DNA from: Sutterella sp. | GTDB lineage: Bacteria > Pseudomonadota > Gammaproteobacteria > Burkholderiales > Burkholderiaceae_F | Direction of reading: 5' to 3' | DNA: 14,618 nucleotides | Assembly (NCBI GenBank): GCA_003488465.1 | Contig: DNLN01000079.1 | Coordinates: forward strand, 17,386-32,003 | In this document: positions 1 to 7,446 of the stretch, piece after piece | How the letters are laid out: each line of letters starts with the position of its first letter | Numbering within the stretch: the stretch's first letter is position 1 | Notes under the pieces: generated by a model | Database searches by the model: none | Seen by the model: the letters and a program-made list of their open reading frames with translations, nothing else | What the model was told of the DNA's origin: nothing | Position numbers and translations under genes: made by a program

Positions 1-56
1 TGAACAGATGCCCTTTTCGCGGGCCGGCTGATCCGGCTTGGCGCAAAAGCGGCACG

Positions 57-98
57 GGCCAGAGTGTTCCTTTTTGGGGGTGCTCTGGCCTTTTGTTT
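57..98 (+). terminator. Intrinsic terminator of an upstream unit
   Basis: GGCCAGAG (57-64) pairs perfectly with CTCTGGCC (83-90), and TTTTGTTT follows directly, as in a rho-independent terminator reading rightward. The gene it ends lies left of the window. No credible coding fragment can be assigned to bases 1-56, although the window opens with TGA, which could be that gene's stop codon. Confidence 0.75.
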
Positions 99-143
99 GA
101 TCCTGAATAAAGTTTTGTTTATTTGTAGATATCCCTGCTTGTC

Positions 144-153
144 TGTAATTACA
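144..153. promoter_or_regulatory. Short palindrome upstream of the LysR gene, possible operator
   Basis: TGTAATTACA is a perfect 10-base palindrome in an AT-rich stretch, 46 bases before the start codon of the LysR-type gene. LysR regulators commonly bind AT-rich interrupted dyads near their own promoter, so autoregulation is possible. No convincing -35/-10 pair was found around it. The site is short enough to arise by chance. Confidence 0.25.
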
Positions 154-199
154 ATCCGTTAATCTAATCGACCTGACCGCAAATTGCGCTGGGTGAACT

Positions 200-1165
200 A
201 TGAGACGAGCGAGTCTGAATCTTGATCTGCTGCGCATCTTCAGTGAAGTTGCTCAGCTCAAATACGTGAATAAAGCGGCACAGAAATTGGGGATGACGCC
301 TCCGGCCGTTTCCCAGTCCCTGGTTAAGCTCGAAAACCAGCTCGGCGTGGAGCTGTTCATGCATGACGTCAGGCCGCTGCGCCTCACGCCCATCGGGCAG
401 CAGCTGCTCAATGAGGGGCTTGGACTGCTTCGCTCGGCCGATGGTCTGTTCGATCGCTATTCAAGCGGCAACTTCGAGAGCACGCACCTGCGGCTCGGGT
501 TTGCCGAACAGCTGACGGTTCCCGTCGCCCCCTGGCTCATCAAGTCGCTCAAGACTTCCGTGGGCGACATCCTGATCGAGTCGGGCGCTGTCAATCCCCT
601 CATTCAGAAGATGAAGAACCAGGAGCTTGACGTGCTGGTCGGGCCGAACGGATTGCTGCGCGAAGACCGCTGGGCGCGCGTTGCCGTGTGCGAGGAGAAC
701 TTCGTGCTGGTTACCGGCAAGGGCGTCGGGTTCACGGATTCCCTGGGAGCACTGCAGGCGACGGGGCAGAACTGCCCGCTCATCCAGTACACCTCCGAGA
801 ATGCCTCGGAAGTGGATCTGGAGCGCATCATCAAGGCGCTTGATCTGCATCCTCTGCAGCGCATCGCCGTGAATTCGACGTACTCGCTTCTCGGACTGGT
901 TGCAAACCTGGGAGGCTGGACGATCATCCCGGCGACGAACCTCTGGTGCGCGGCCTCCTTCAAGGACAAGCTCTCGTTTGGCGAGCTGCCGGGCGGCCGC
1001 CAGGTGCGCCGCACGATCTGGGCGATCGGCGACAAGCTGCTTTATGCCCGCAGAACGCTCGAGGCGGGCCGCCTTGCGCGAGAAGCCGTCCGCAAGGAGA
1101 TCATTCCGCAGCTCATGCTGATTGCGCCTGAACTTGCAAGCAGCATCCGGGTGCTGCAGGATTAA
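200..1165 (+). CDS. LysR-type transcriptional regulator
   Basis: A 321-residue DNA-binding regulator of normal LysR family length. The N-terminal winged helix-turn-helix covers about residues 6-66; the stretch from NKAAQKLGMTPPAVSQSLVKLE through GVELF is the family hallmark. The rest, about residues 90-300, is the periplasmic-binding-protein-like effector domain. The effector and targets cannot be read from the sequence. The ATG at 200 places the HTH at the usual position; upstream there is only a weak ribosome site, GGGTG at 191-195. A terminator precedes the gene, so it probably has its own promoter. The downstream neighbour dedA is convergent, so no operon partner is evident. Its target may be itself or a distant gene. 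The family call is certain; the function is unknown. Confidence 0.93.
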   Translation: MRRASLNLDLLRIFSEVAQLKYVNKAAQKLGMTPPAVSQSLVKLENQLGVELFMHDVRPLRLTPIGQQLLNEGLGLLRSADGLFDRYSSGNFESTHLRLGFAEQLTVPVAPWLIKSLKTSVGDILIESGAVNPLIQKMKNQELDVLVGPNGLLREDRWARVAVCEENFVLVTGKGVGFTDSLGALQATGQNCPLIQYTSENASEVDLERIIKALDLHPLQRIAVNSTYSLLGLVANLGGWTIIPATNLWCAASFKDKLSFGELPGGRQVRRTIWAIGDKLLYARRTLEAGRLAREAVRKEIIPQLMLIAPELASSIRVLQD

Positions 1166-1204
1166 AAAAAGACATCCGGCCGAAAGCGAGAGGCTCCGGC
1201 CGGA
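1164..1204 (-). terminator. Intrinsic terminator of dedA
   Basis: Read on the minus strand, GGCCGGA-type arms (1198-1204 with 1175-1181, 7 perfect pairs, 16-base loop) are followed after four bases by a run of seven T (complement of 1164-1170). The T-run overlaps the stop codon of the convergent LysR gene. On the plus strand no T-run follows the stem, so it should act mainly on dedA transcripts. Confidence 0.65.
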
Positions 1205-1234
1205 CTGCAGTCTCAAAATAAGGTTCCCTGGCTT

Positions 1235-1906
1235 TCAGGCCTTGGAGCCTTTGTTTTTGTCGAGAAGCGCCGTCACCTTGTGGATGTACTTCCAGCAGAT
1301 TGCGGCGCCGATCGGCCCCGCAGCCGCGGCGATGACGCCGAACAGCAGAATCATCGAGAGGTTGTTCTTCACGACGGGGATGTTGCCGAAGAGGTATCCG
1401 ATCGTGATCAGGGATCCGGCCCAGAGCAAGGCGCCCAGGGCGCTGTAGGTTTCGAACCTTGCCATTCCCATGCGGGCGGCGCCGGCAATGAGCGGGGCGA
1501 ATGCGCGAACGATCGGCACGAATCGGGCGAGCATGATGGTCTTGCCGCCGTGGCGCTCGTAGAAGATTTGCGTGACGTGCATCTTCCGCGGATTGATCCA
1601 CTTCACCGAGCCGTCATAGATCTTGTTGCCAAGCCAGCGGCCGGTGTGAAAGCCGATGGTGTTGCCGACGATGGCGCCGAGCGTGACGGCGGCAATGAGC
1701 CCGATCGGGCTCATCGTGCCCGCCGCTGCAACCGTGCCGGAGACGAAAAGCAGCGAGTCTCCGGGCAGAAACGCCAGCACCACGACGCCCGTCTCGAGCA
1801 TGAAGATGGTGAACATTGCGGCGTAGACGAGTGCACCGTAGTCGGTTGCCAGCGTGACGAGAAACCGGTCGGCATGAGTGAAGAGATCAAGAATGAGGGA
1901 CCACAT
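1235..1906 (-). CDS. dedA: DedA family inner-membrane protein (VTT domain)
   Basis: A 223-residue integral membrane protein very like E. coli DedA (219 residues). DedA-family proteins are half-conserved membrane transporters or lipid scramblases linked to undecaprenyl-phosphate or phospholipid flipping, proton-motive-force maintenance and envelope stress. The residues known to be essential in E. coli YqjA/YghB appear to be present: E38 in LETG, D50 in FLPGDS, R128 in LARFVP and R134 in VRAFAP. The GGKTIMLARFVP stretch is typical. Several hydrophobic segments span about residues 22-62, 68-85, 130-172 and 184-205. The frame stays open far upstream, but the ATG at 1906 gives the family's N-terminus; it has no good ribosome site. 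The gene is divergent from mutL and convergent with a LysR gene. Family is firm, exact substrate unknown. Confidence 0.93.
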   Translation of the reverse strand: MWSLILDLFTHADRFLVTLATDYGALVYAAMFTIFMLETGVVVLAFLPGDSLLFVSGTVAAAGTMSPIGLIAAVTLGAIVGNTIGFHTGRWLGNKIYDGSVKWINPRKMHVTQIFYERHGGKTIMLARFVPIVRAFAPLIAGAARMGMARFETYSALGALLWAGSLITIGYLFGNIPVVKNNLSMILLFGVIAAAAGPIGAAICWKYIHKVTALLDKNKGSKA

Positions 1907-1942
1907 AGGCAGTTGGCTTTTTCTGATGAAATTCGGGAGCGA

Positions 1943-1972
1943 ATCATACAGGCTCGTTCCGGAGAATTTCAC
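1943..1972 (-). promoter_or_regulatory. Candidate dedA promoter
   Basis: On the minus strand GTGAAA (1967-1972, 4 of 6 to TTGACA) and TATGAT (1943-1948, 5 of 6 to TATAAT) are 18 bases apart, about 36 bases before the dedA start. It lies in the 102-base gap shared with mutL, so the two divergent promoters would be close or overlapping. Confidence 0.35.
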
Positions 1973-1973
1973 C

Positions 1974-1999
1974 GGAGAAACAATTTGTATCCCTATAAT
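1974..1999 (+). promoter_or_regulatory. mutL start region: TATAAT box and an upstream ribosome site with TTG
   Basis: A perfect TATAAT lies at 1994-1999, only nine bases before the ATG at 2009. If it is the -10 box, the transcript would begin about three bases before the ATG and be nearly leaderless. No good -35 is spaced to it (TTCACC at 1968-1973 is 20 bases away). The competing reading is GGAGA at 1974-1978 followed, six bases later, by an in-frame TTG at 1985, which would add eight residues to MutL. The two signals overlap and cannot both be used by one transcript. Confidence 0.4.
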
Positions 2000-2008
2000 C
2001 GGCCGATC

Positions 2009-3901
2009 ATGAACAATGGCACAGAACAGAACACGCAGACTCCTTGCGGGCGCATTCACCTGCTGCCCGACCAGCTGATCAGCCAGATCGCCGCAGGCGA
2101 AGTGATCGAGCGGCCGGCCTCGGTGGTCAAAGAGCTTGTTGAAAACTCCGTGGATGCGGGAGCGAAGAACATCCAGATCCGGCTTGACGAGGGCGGCGTG
2201 AAGCGCATCGTCGTCACCGATGACGGACGCGGCATCCCCAAGGACGAGCTCGGACTTGCGCTGACGCGCCACGCCACGAGCAAGATCGGCAGCCTCATCG
2301 ATCTGGAGCAGGTGGCAAGCTTCGGCTTCCGGGGCGAAGCGCTCGCCTCGATCGACTCGGTCGCCGATCTCACAATCACAAGCCGGGCGCAGGGCGCCGA
2401 GAAGGCTTGGGCGATCAGCCGAGCAGGCGTCCAGCCGGGCGCGATCCACGAGGGAACCCGCATCGAGGTTCAGGATCTGTTCTACAAGACGCCCGCCCGC
2501 AGAAAGTTTCTCAAGGCCGAGGCAACGGAAACCTCGCACTGCATCGCGCAGCTCGAGCGGATCGCACTGGGACACCCGGAAATCGATTTTCGCGTGATCG
2601 TGAACGGCAAGCCGACGCTCACGCTCCCCGCGCAGAGCCTTGCCGAGCGCGTCGCGGCGATCATGCCGCGAGATTTCCGTGATGCCAACCGGGAGGTCGA
2701 GGCAGGGGCGCCGGGCGTGAAGATTTCCGGCTGGGTGGGACTGCCCACCGCCGCAAGGTCAAGAACCGACGCCCAGTATTTCCTGGTGAACGGCCGGTTC
2801 GTGCGCGACAGGGTGCTGCAGCACGCGATCAAGACGGCCTATTCGGACGTGCTCCATGGGCCTGCGCAGCCGATGTACTGCCTGATGCTGAGCGTGAATC
2901 CCGCCAGGGTCGACGTCAACGTGCATCCGCAGAAGGCTGAGGTGCGCTTTCGCGACAGCCAGCTCATCCATTCCTTCGTGACCCGCTCGATCACGCAGGC
3001 GCTTGCCAGAATCGGAGAAGAGGAGATTGCTGGCGGAGCGGCGGTCAGTCCCGGCTCGCCCGTCATGCCGCAGGGCGAGGAGCCCGTGCGCCAGTGCGTC
3101 CAGAATCCGGGAGTTTCGACTTTTCATCCTCATCGTGCGCCTCCCATGGGCGAGCAGCAGTGGCTGCGGCTCTTTGGCGGCGGCAGAGCCGGACAGCCGG
3201 CCTCCCAGATGGCCGATGTGCTCGCCGCTCCGATCCCGAGCTCGACAGTGAACAGGACGCAGGCCTTCGCGCAGCAGGATCTGCCTTCCGGGCAGAGCAC
3301 TCAGCCTGAGATCGACTATCCGCTCGGGCATGCCATCGCCCAGATTGCAGGCATTTACGTGCTGGCTGAAAACAGCCGGGGACTTGTGATCGTCGACATG
3401 CATGCGGCCCATGAGCGCGTCAACTATGAAAGGCTCAAGGCGGCAGCCACTCAGGGCATCACCCGCGAGCAGCTTCTCGTGCCCGTGGTTCTGCGGGTGT
3501 CCGAAGTGGAAATGGACGTGTTCGAAGCGCACCGGGGTGATCTCGAGCAGCTTGGGCTTGACATCAGCGCCGCAGGTGAACATGCGCTCGCGCTCCGGGG
3601 ACTGCCCTCCATCCTCGCACGCGACCAGGTCAATGCCGAGGAACTCGTGCGAGGCGTGCTCTCCGATCTCTCGGAGTTCGGGCAGAGCAGCCTCACCGAG
3701 CAGGTGCGCAACAAGTGCCTTGCAACCATGGCCTGCCACGGATCGGTGCGTGCGCACCGGCAGCTCACGCTTGCCGAGATGGATGCGTTGCTCCGTCAGA
3801 TGGAGCGCACCGAACGGGCGGACCAGTGCAACCACGGACGGCCGACCTGGACTGAACTCTCGATCGCCGACCTGGATCGGCTCTTCTTGCGCGGCCGCTA
3901 G
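2009..3901 (+). CDS. mutL: DNA mismatch repair protein MutL (endonuclease type)
   Basis: Couples MutS mismatch recognition to strand removal. The 630-residue protein has an N-terminal GHKL ATPase with all motifs: KELVENSVDAGA at 41-52 (catalytic Glu42), DDGRGI at 71-76, RHATSKI at 87-93, FGFRGEAL at 105-112, and a GTRIEVQDLFYKTPARRKFL stretch around residue 150. A linker of low conservation runs about 340-430. The C-terminal dimerisation domain carries DMHAAHERVNYE at 463-474, matching the DQHA(X)2E(X)4E endonuclease metal motif with Met for Gln, plus ACHGSVRAH from 575 and CNHGRPT from 607. This is the nicking MutL expected in bacteria lacking MutH, unlike E. coli MutL. ATG 2009 is chosen by the family N-terminus, but a TTG at 1985 has the better ribosome site. 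miaA follows after 24 bases, probably in the same transcript. Confidence 0.97.
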   Translation: MNNGTEQNTQTPCGRIHLLPDQLISQIAAGEVIERPASVVKELVENSVDAGAKNIQIRLDEGGVKRIVVTDDGRGIPKDELGLALTRHATSKIGSLIDLEQVASFGFRGEALASIDSVADLTITSRAQGAEKAWAISRAGVQPGAIHEGTRIEVQDLFYKTPARRKFLKAEATETSHCIAQLERIALGHPEIDFRVIVNGKPTLTLPAQSLAERVAAIMPRDFRDANREVEAGAPGVKISGWVGLPTAARSRTDAQYFLVNGRFVRDRVLQHAIKTAYSDVLHGPAQPMYCLMLSVNPARVDVNVHPQKAEVRFRDSQLIHSFVTRSITQALARIGEEEIAGGAAVSPGSPVMPQGEEPVRQCVQNPGVSTFHPHRAPPMGEQQWLRLFGGGRAGQPASQMADVLAAPIPSSTVNRTQAFAQQDLPSGQSTQPEIDYPLGHAIAQIAGIYVLAENSRGLVIVDMHAAHERVNYERLKAAATQGITREQLLVPVVLRVSEVEMDVFEAHRGDLEQLGLDISAAGEHALALRGLPSILARDQVNAEELVRGVLSDLSEFGQSSLTEQVRNKCLATMACHGSVRAHRQLTLAEMDALLRQMERTERADQCNHGRPTWTELSIADLDRLFLRGR

Positions 3902-3925
3902 GGCGCCCCTGTCGGAGAGGTTTTC

Positions 3926-4858
3926 GTGGACAAGGCGCGGGCACTGCTGATTCTTGGACCGACGGCAAGCGGCAAAACGGCCGCGTCCCTTGCGCTTGCC
4001 CGAAAGTTTCCCTGTGAAATCATTTCCGTTGACTCGGCGCTGATCTACCGCGGCATGGACATCGGTTCGGCCAAACCGACGGCAGCGGAGCGCTCGGTCT
4101 GTCCGCATCACCTCATCGACATCCGGGACATCAACGAAACCTACAGTGCGGCCGATTTCCGCGCGGATGCGCTCGGCCTGATCGAGGCCATCCGTGCAAG
4201 GGGAAGGCTCCCCCTCATCGTCGGCGGCACGATGCTTTACGCCAAGGCGCTTCGGGAGGGAATCGATGAGCTGCCGCAAACCGATCCCGCGGTGCGCGCC
4301 GAGGTCAATGACGAGGGACGAAGAATCGGGTGGCCTGCGATGCACGAGCGTCTCGCATCCGTTGATCCGGTGACGGCGGCCCGGCTTGCCCCCAATGACA
4401 GCCAGCGGATCGCACGCGCGATCGAGGTGTACCGCATGACCGGAAGGGCGCTCTCCTCGCTGCAGGCGGGGGTGAGGGAGCCCGATCCGGGCATCCTCAC
4501 CTATGGGCTTGTGCCGGCCGACCGCGCGCTCCTGCACGAGCGGATCAGCCTGCGGTTTGACGAGATGGTGCGCGCGGGGTTCCTTGATGAAGTGCGCTCG
4601 CTCATGAAGAGCCCGGCATTTGATCCGGAAAGCCCGGCGATGCGCTGCGTCGGCTACCGCCAGGCGATCGCGCACCTCACCGGCGAGTGCGGGTTTGACG
4701 AGTTCCTTGAGCGGGGCAAGGCCGCCACAAGGCAGCTTGCCAAGCGGCAGATGACCTGGCTGCGCTCCATGCAGGGCGTGACGTTTTTTGACCCGTTCAC
4801 CGAGACTCCGCAGCTCTTTGAGAGCCTCAAAGAGGCGGCGCGCAGAATTATTGACTGA
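3926..4858 (+). CDS. miaA: tRNA dimethylallyltransferase
   Basis: Transfers a dimethylallyl group from DMAPP to the N6 of A37 in tRNAs reading UNN codons, the first step of (ms2)i6A37 synthesis in the cytoplasm. The 310-residue length is normal. Visible motifs are the P-loop GPTASGKT at 11-18, DSALIYRGMDIGSAKP at 36-51 (tRNA and catalytic region, Asp36), HHLIDIRDI at 61-69, and VGGTMLYAKAL near 98-108. The tRNA-binding C-terminal part includes RQLAKRQMTWLR. The start is GTG at 3926, five bases after a strong ribosome site GGAGAGG (3914-3920); an ATG nearer the family start is absent. It lies 24 bases behind mutL, the classic mutL-miaA pairing. No hfq follows, unlike in enterobacteria. Confidence 0.97.
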   Translation: MDKARALLILGPTASGKTAASLALARKFPCEIISVDSALIYRGMDIGSAKPTAAERSVCPHHLIDIRDINETYSAADFRADALGLIEAIRARGRLPLIVGGTMLYAKALREGIDELPQTDPAVRAEVNDEGRRIGWPAMHERLASVDPVTAARLAPNDSQRIARAIEVYRMTGRALSSLQAGVREPDPGILTYGLVPADRALLHERISLRFDEMVRAGFLDEVRSLMKSPAFDPESPAMRCVGYRQAIAHLTGECGFDEFLERGKAATRQLAKRQMTWLRSMQGVTFFDPFTETPQLFESLKEAARRIID

Positions 4859-4881
4859 TTGCCTGATTTTCCAGGAGCCAT

Positions 4882-4924
4882 CAGGATAAGACACGAAAAG
4901 ACACAAATTCGTTGCCTTATCCTG
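4882..4924. promoter_or_regulatory. Inverted repeat with tandem decamers before the AraC-type gene
   Basis: CAGGATAAG (4882-4890) and CTTATCCTG (4916-4924) form a perfect 9-base inverted repeat around a 25-base spacer. Inside it lie two adjacent near-identical decamers, AAGACACGAA (4888-4897) and AAGACACAAA (4898-4907). The set lies 60-100 bases before the AraC-family start and just after miaA. It could be the regulator's own operator, since AraC proteins often bind direct repeats, or a weak miaA terminator; no proper T-run follows it. Confidence 0.4.
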
Positions 4925-4983
4925 CTTTCGTCACTCTAAGAGATAGTAAGATGACACCCGACAGAACACGAGGAGTCAGTTTG

Positions 4984-5910
4984 ATGCGATTTGAATCAGA
5001 GCAGCATCGGGCGAGTTTTTCAGAATTGCGCCGGCGCGCCGCGGCGCTTGTCGAAGGGATGGGCGGCGGAGACCATCCGACCGGGATCCCGGGCATGAAG
5101 GTTGCGATCCGCGACACAAGCAACGGGACGGGATGCACCTGCTACGAGCCCTCCGTTTCGGTGATCCTGCAGGGACGCAAGCGCTCGATCTGCGGAGATC
5201 GATCCTACGAGTACGGAGAGGGCGAGTGCATTGTCACAGGTGTTGACGTTCCGAGCCGCTTTGAGATCATCCGCAACGATCCCAGCGATGTTTTCATGGG
5301 TATCTCGCTTTCCATCGACAAGGAAGTGATGACCGAGCTCATTGCGCAGATGCCTTTGCAGCCGAGCAGCAGCGATGACGAGTGCAGCAAGGTGAGGGCG
5401 TTTGTCGTGGCAGCTTCAAGCGACCGAGTCACCGAGGCGTTCCTCAATCTCATGCGCCTGCTTGATCGCCCCGAAGAGGTGACGCTTCGCACGCCGGGAC
5501 TCGTGCGTGACGTGTACTGTCTGCTTCTTTTGGGCGACACCGGGCCCATGATCAGAGGGCTGTATACGAAGGGCAGTTCCTTCAACCGCATCTCACAGGC
5601 GATCACGTGGCTGCGCGACAACTACAAGGAGCCGCTCAGCGTGGAGCAGCTTGCAAACAGCGTGCACATGTCCACGTCGTCCTTTCACAGGCACTTCAAG
5701 GAGATCACCTCGATTAGCCCGCTCCAGTACCACAAGCGTCTGCGGCTTTATGAGGCGCAGCGGCTTCTCATCAGCGAGGGGATTGACGTGAACAGCGCGG
5801 CCTATTCTGTGGGGTACATGAGTCCGACGCAGTTCTCGCGCGAGTACAAGGCGCTGTTCGGCCTGCCGCCCGGACGGGATGCAAGCGCACGGCGCGTTGG
5901 GCTGCACTGA
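4984..5910 (+). CDS. AraC-family transcriptional regulator (AraC_N type)
   Basis: A 308-residue cytoplasmic regulator. Residues from about 20 to 180 form an AraC_N-like cupin sensing domain (CTCYEPSVSVILQGRKRS near 48-66, then YEYGEGECIVTGVDVPS), as in E. coli YqhC and similar regulators. Two helix-turn-helix units lie in about the last 100 residues: EPLSVEQLANSVHMSTSSFH followed by GYMSPTQFSREYKALFG. The ATG at 4984 is chosen because GAGGAG (4970-4975) ends eight bases before it. A TTG at 4981 and an ATG at 4951 are in frame but fit less well. It stands alone on the plus strand, is convergent with the carrier gene, and has an elaborate repeat upstream. Effector and targets are unknown; the neighbouring carrier and porin genes are candidates by location only. 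Confidence 0.92.
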   Translation: MRFESEQHRASFSELRRRAAALVEGMGGGDHPTGIPGMKVAIRDTSNGTGCTCYEPSVSVILQGRKRSICGDRSYEYGEGECIVTGVDVPSRFEIIRNDPSDVFMGISLSIDKEVMTELIAQMPLQPSSSDDECSKVRAFVVAASSDRVTEAFLNLMRLLDRPEEVTLRTPGLVRDVYCLLLLGDTGPMIRGLYTKGSSFNRISQAITWLRDNYKEPLSVEQLANSVHMSTSSFHRHFKEITSISPLQYHKRLRLYEAQRLLISEGIDVNSAAYSVGYMSPTQFSREYKALFGLPPGRDASARRVGLH

Positions 5911-5954
5911 AAAGGAAAAAAGAGAGCAAAGCGTGACTTTGGCGCTTTGCTCTC
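5910..5954 (-). terminator. Intrinsic terminator of the dcuC transcript
   Basis: GAGAGCAAAGCG (5922-5933) pairs perfectly over 12 bases with CGCTTTGCTCTC (5943-5954), with a nine-base loop. On the minus strand the stem is followed at once by TTTTTTCCTTTT (complement of 5910-5921), a strong terminator for the leftward porin-dcuC genes. On the plus strand no T-run follows. Confidence 0.8.
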
Positions 5955-5969
5955 CGGTCTGAACGGAAA

Positions 5970-6010
5970 GAACTCCGAGGCATATGCCTGCCCCGGAGTT
6001 CTCCTTTCTC
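5970..6010 (+). terminator. Second hairpin, possible terminator of the AraC-type gene
   Basis: GAACTCCG (5970-5977) pairs with CGGAGTTC (5994-6001); the loop itself contains the perfect palindrome AGGCATATGCCT (5978-5989), so a branched or extended stem is possible. On the plus strand TCCTTTCTC follows, a weak U-rich tail, consistent with a terminator for the rightward AraC-family gene. It ends close to the dcuC stop codon. Confidence 0.45.
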
Positions 6011-7395
6011 TACATGCTGAAAGCCGTGATCGCGATGCCCACGATTCCGCACAGAGTGCAGGGGATCCAGGTGCGGCGCACGACAGCCATGGGAGAGACT
6101 CCGGCGAAGCCGGCCACGATGATGATGACGCCGGCAACGGGAGAAAGGGGACGGGCGCATTCGCTGGCCAACTGCAGCATCATCGCCAGTTCCGTCGGCG
6201 AAGTTCCGAAACTCTGGGCGATAGCCGGAGCGAGCGGCACGAGCGAGGTAAAGGAGGCGACGCCCGAGCCCGTGAGAATCGTCACAAGTGCAATGACAAG
6301 CGACATGATGACACCCGTTCCCGCTGCGCCAAGACCTGCGTGCTTTGCGCCCTCGATCAGCAGGCTGAGCAGACCGGTTGTCTGCAGTCCGTTTGCAAAC
6401 AGTGCGGCAACGAAGATCAGGCCCACGACATTGGTGAGCATGTTGCCCATGCCGCGGAACATGGCAAAGCCGTCGGCAAAGACCGTCTGGATGTCCCTGC
6501 GCGTGGCCAGATCAACAAGAAGGGCGAAGACCCAGCCCATGAACATGGCGGTGGCGACATCAAGCACGATGGTCTTGTAGACCATCTTGTTGAAGATGAA
6601 GAGCAGGACAAGCGGGACGAGGGGCAGGATGGCGTAGTAGGCAGGCAGCTTGGCCGCACGGTCCTGCTTGGAGGCAAGCTGCGAGAGGTCAGGCTTGATG
6701 AGCGTGCCGGCCTTGGCATCCTTGGCATCCAGGTACTTCTGCACCACGATGTGCGCGACAAAGGCAACCAGTACGGAGGGGACCGCAATCGGCAGCTGAT
6801 ACTTGATGAGGTACGTCATCGGATCAATGCCGGAAGTGTTGGCCGTGATCACGCCGATTGCCGAAGAGGGCGCATAGGAAAAGAGCAGGCATGAGCCGAT
6901 GACGGCGGCGGCAGACACCGAGGAGACGCCAAGGCCGATCAGGATTGGGTAGATCGACACGATGAGCAGCGAGGCTAAACCCGCGGCTGACGTGACGACA
7001 AGGCCAAAGAAGTGCCCCATCAGGAACACTAGACCGAGCAGCAGGTACGGGTTGCGCAGCTTCTTGAGCGGCTGCATGCACAGGGCGACAAGCTTGTCGC
7101 TTGCTCCCATCTTGTCCATGTATGCGGCAAAGCCGCCGGCCACGAAGATGATGAAGCCTGTCGTGAAACACTGGTTGCGTGCAACGGTGCGCAGGGCTTC
7201 AAAGATGTCGAAGTAGATGAAGCCGGTGGTTTTCCCGCCTCTCGGGAGGATGTTGTCGACTCCGCCGATGACGGCGAGCAGATTCAGTGCGATGCCGGCA
7301 AAGAGAAGAACGATGTTGACGTTGAGCTTCTTGTAGATGCCCCAGCAGGTCACGAGGACCACGGCAATCGCAATGTAGGGGAGAATAGTCTGCAT
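6010..7395 (-). CDS. dcuC: C4-dicarboxylate carrier, DcuC family
   Basis: A 461-residue polytopic inner-membrane protein, the same length as E. coli DcuC, which exports succinate and exchanges it with fumarate in anaerobic growth. Hydrophobic segments run through the whole protein (about 12), broken by a charged cytoplasmic stretch near residues 220-250 (KYLDAKDAKAGTLIKPDLSQ). Family-like segments include GHFFGLVVTSAAGLASLL, GSCLLFSYAPSSAIGVI and ARPLSPVAGVIIIVAG near the C-terminus. The ATG at 7395 lacks a strong ribosome site. It follows the porin gene by 60 bases on the same strand and is probably co-transcribed, ending at the strong hairpin at 5922-5954. With the lyase nearby it may handle fumarate, succinate or the lyase substrate; the direction of transport cannot be read from sequence. 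Confidence 0.9.
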   Translation of the reverse strand: MQTILPYIAIAVVLVTCWGIYKKLNVNIVLLFAGIALNLLAVIGGVDNILPRGGKTTGFIYFDIFEALRTVARNQCFTTGFIIFVAGGFAAYMDKMGASDKLVALCMQPLKKLRNPYLLLGLVFLMGHFFGLVVTSAAGLASLLIVSIYPILIGLGVSSVSAAAVIGSCLLFSYAPSSAIGVITANTSGIDPMTYLIKYQLPIAVPSVLVAFVAHIVVQKYLDAKDAKAGTLIKPDLSQLASKQDRAAKLPAYYAILPLVPLVLLFIFNKMVYKTIVLDVATAMFMGWVFALLVDLATRRDIQTVFADGFAMFRGMGNMLTNVVGLIFVAALFANGLQTTGLLSLLIEGAKHAGLGAAGTGVIMSLVIALVTILTGSGVASFTSLVPLAPAIAQSFGTSPTELAMMLQLASECARPLSPVAGVIIIVAGFAGVSPMAVVRRTWIPCTLCGIVGIAITAFSM

Positions 7396-7414
7396 GATGG
7401 TAACTCAGCTAGAG

Positions 7415-7446
7415 ACGGGCGGGGCGGCGCTCGCCGCTCCGTCCGT
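7415..7446 (-). other. GC-rich hairpin between porin and dcuC genes
   Basis: Arms 7415-7428 and 7433-7446 pair over 14 positions around a four-base loop, with two imperfect positions (A-C mismatches in the minus-strand transcript, G-U on the plus strand). It fills most of the 60-base gap. No T-run follows, so it is more likely an mRNA-stabilising or partial-termination element that lets the porin outpace the carrier. That role is inferred. Confidence 0.4.

Noticed and set aside
1..56. Small hairpin GCCGG/CCGGC at 23-37 as a terminator
   Set aside because: The stem is only five pairs and no T-run follows; the real terminator is at 57-98.
1280..2008. Upstream extension of the mutL frame
   Set aside because: It runs antisense through dedA and reads as low-complexity charged sequence; MutL homology begins only after 2009.
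1907..2575. Upstream extension of the dedA frame on the minus strand
   Set aside because: It is antisense to the start of mutL and does not resemble any DedA N-terminus; the family start fits the ATG at 1906.
2759..4906. 715-codon open frame on the minus strand
   Set aside because: It is antisense to mutL and miaA, both of which have complete family motifs. The translation is rich in Arg, His and Gly with no domain, as expected for a shadow frame in GC-rich DNA.
4912..4983. Earlier starts for the AraC-type gene (TTG 4912, ATG 4951)
   Set aside because: TTG 4912 lies within the inverted repeat and ATG 4951 has no clear ribosome site, while GAGGAG is well spaced to ATG 4984.
5947..6894. 315-codon plus-strand open frame
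   Set aside because: It starts inside the terminator region and runs antisense to the DcuC-type gene; composition is His/Arg/Gly/Asp-rich with no fold signature.
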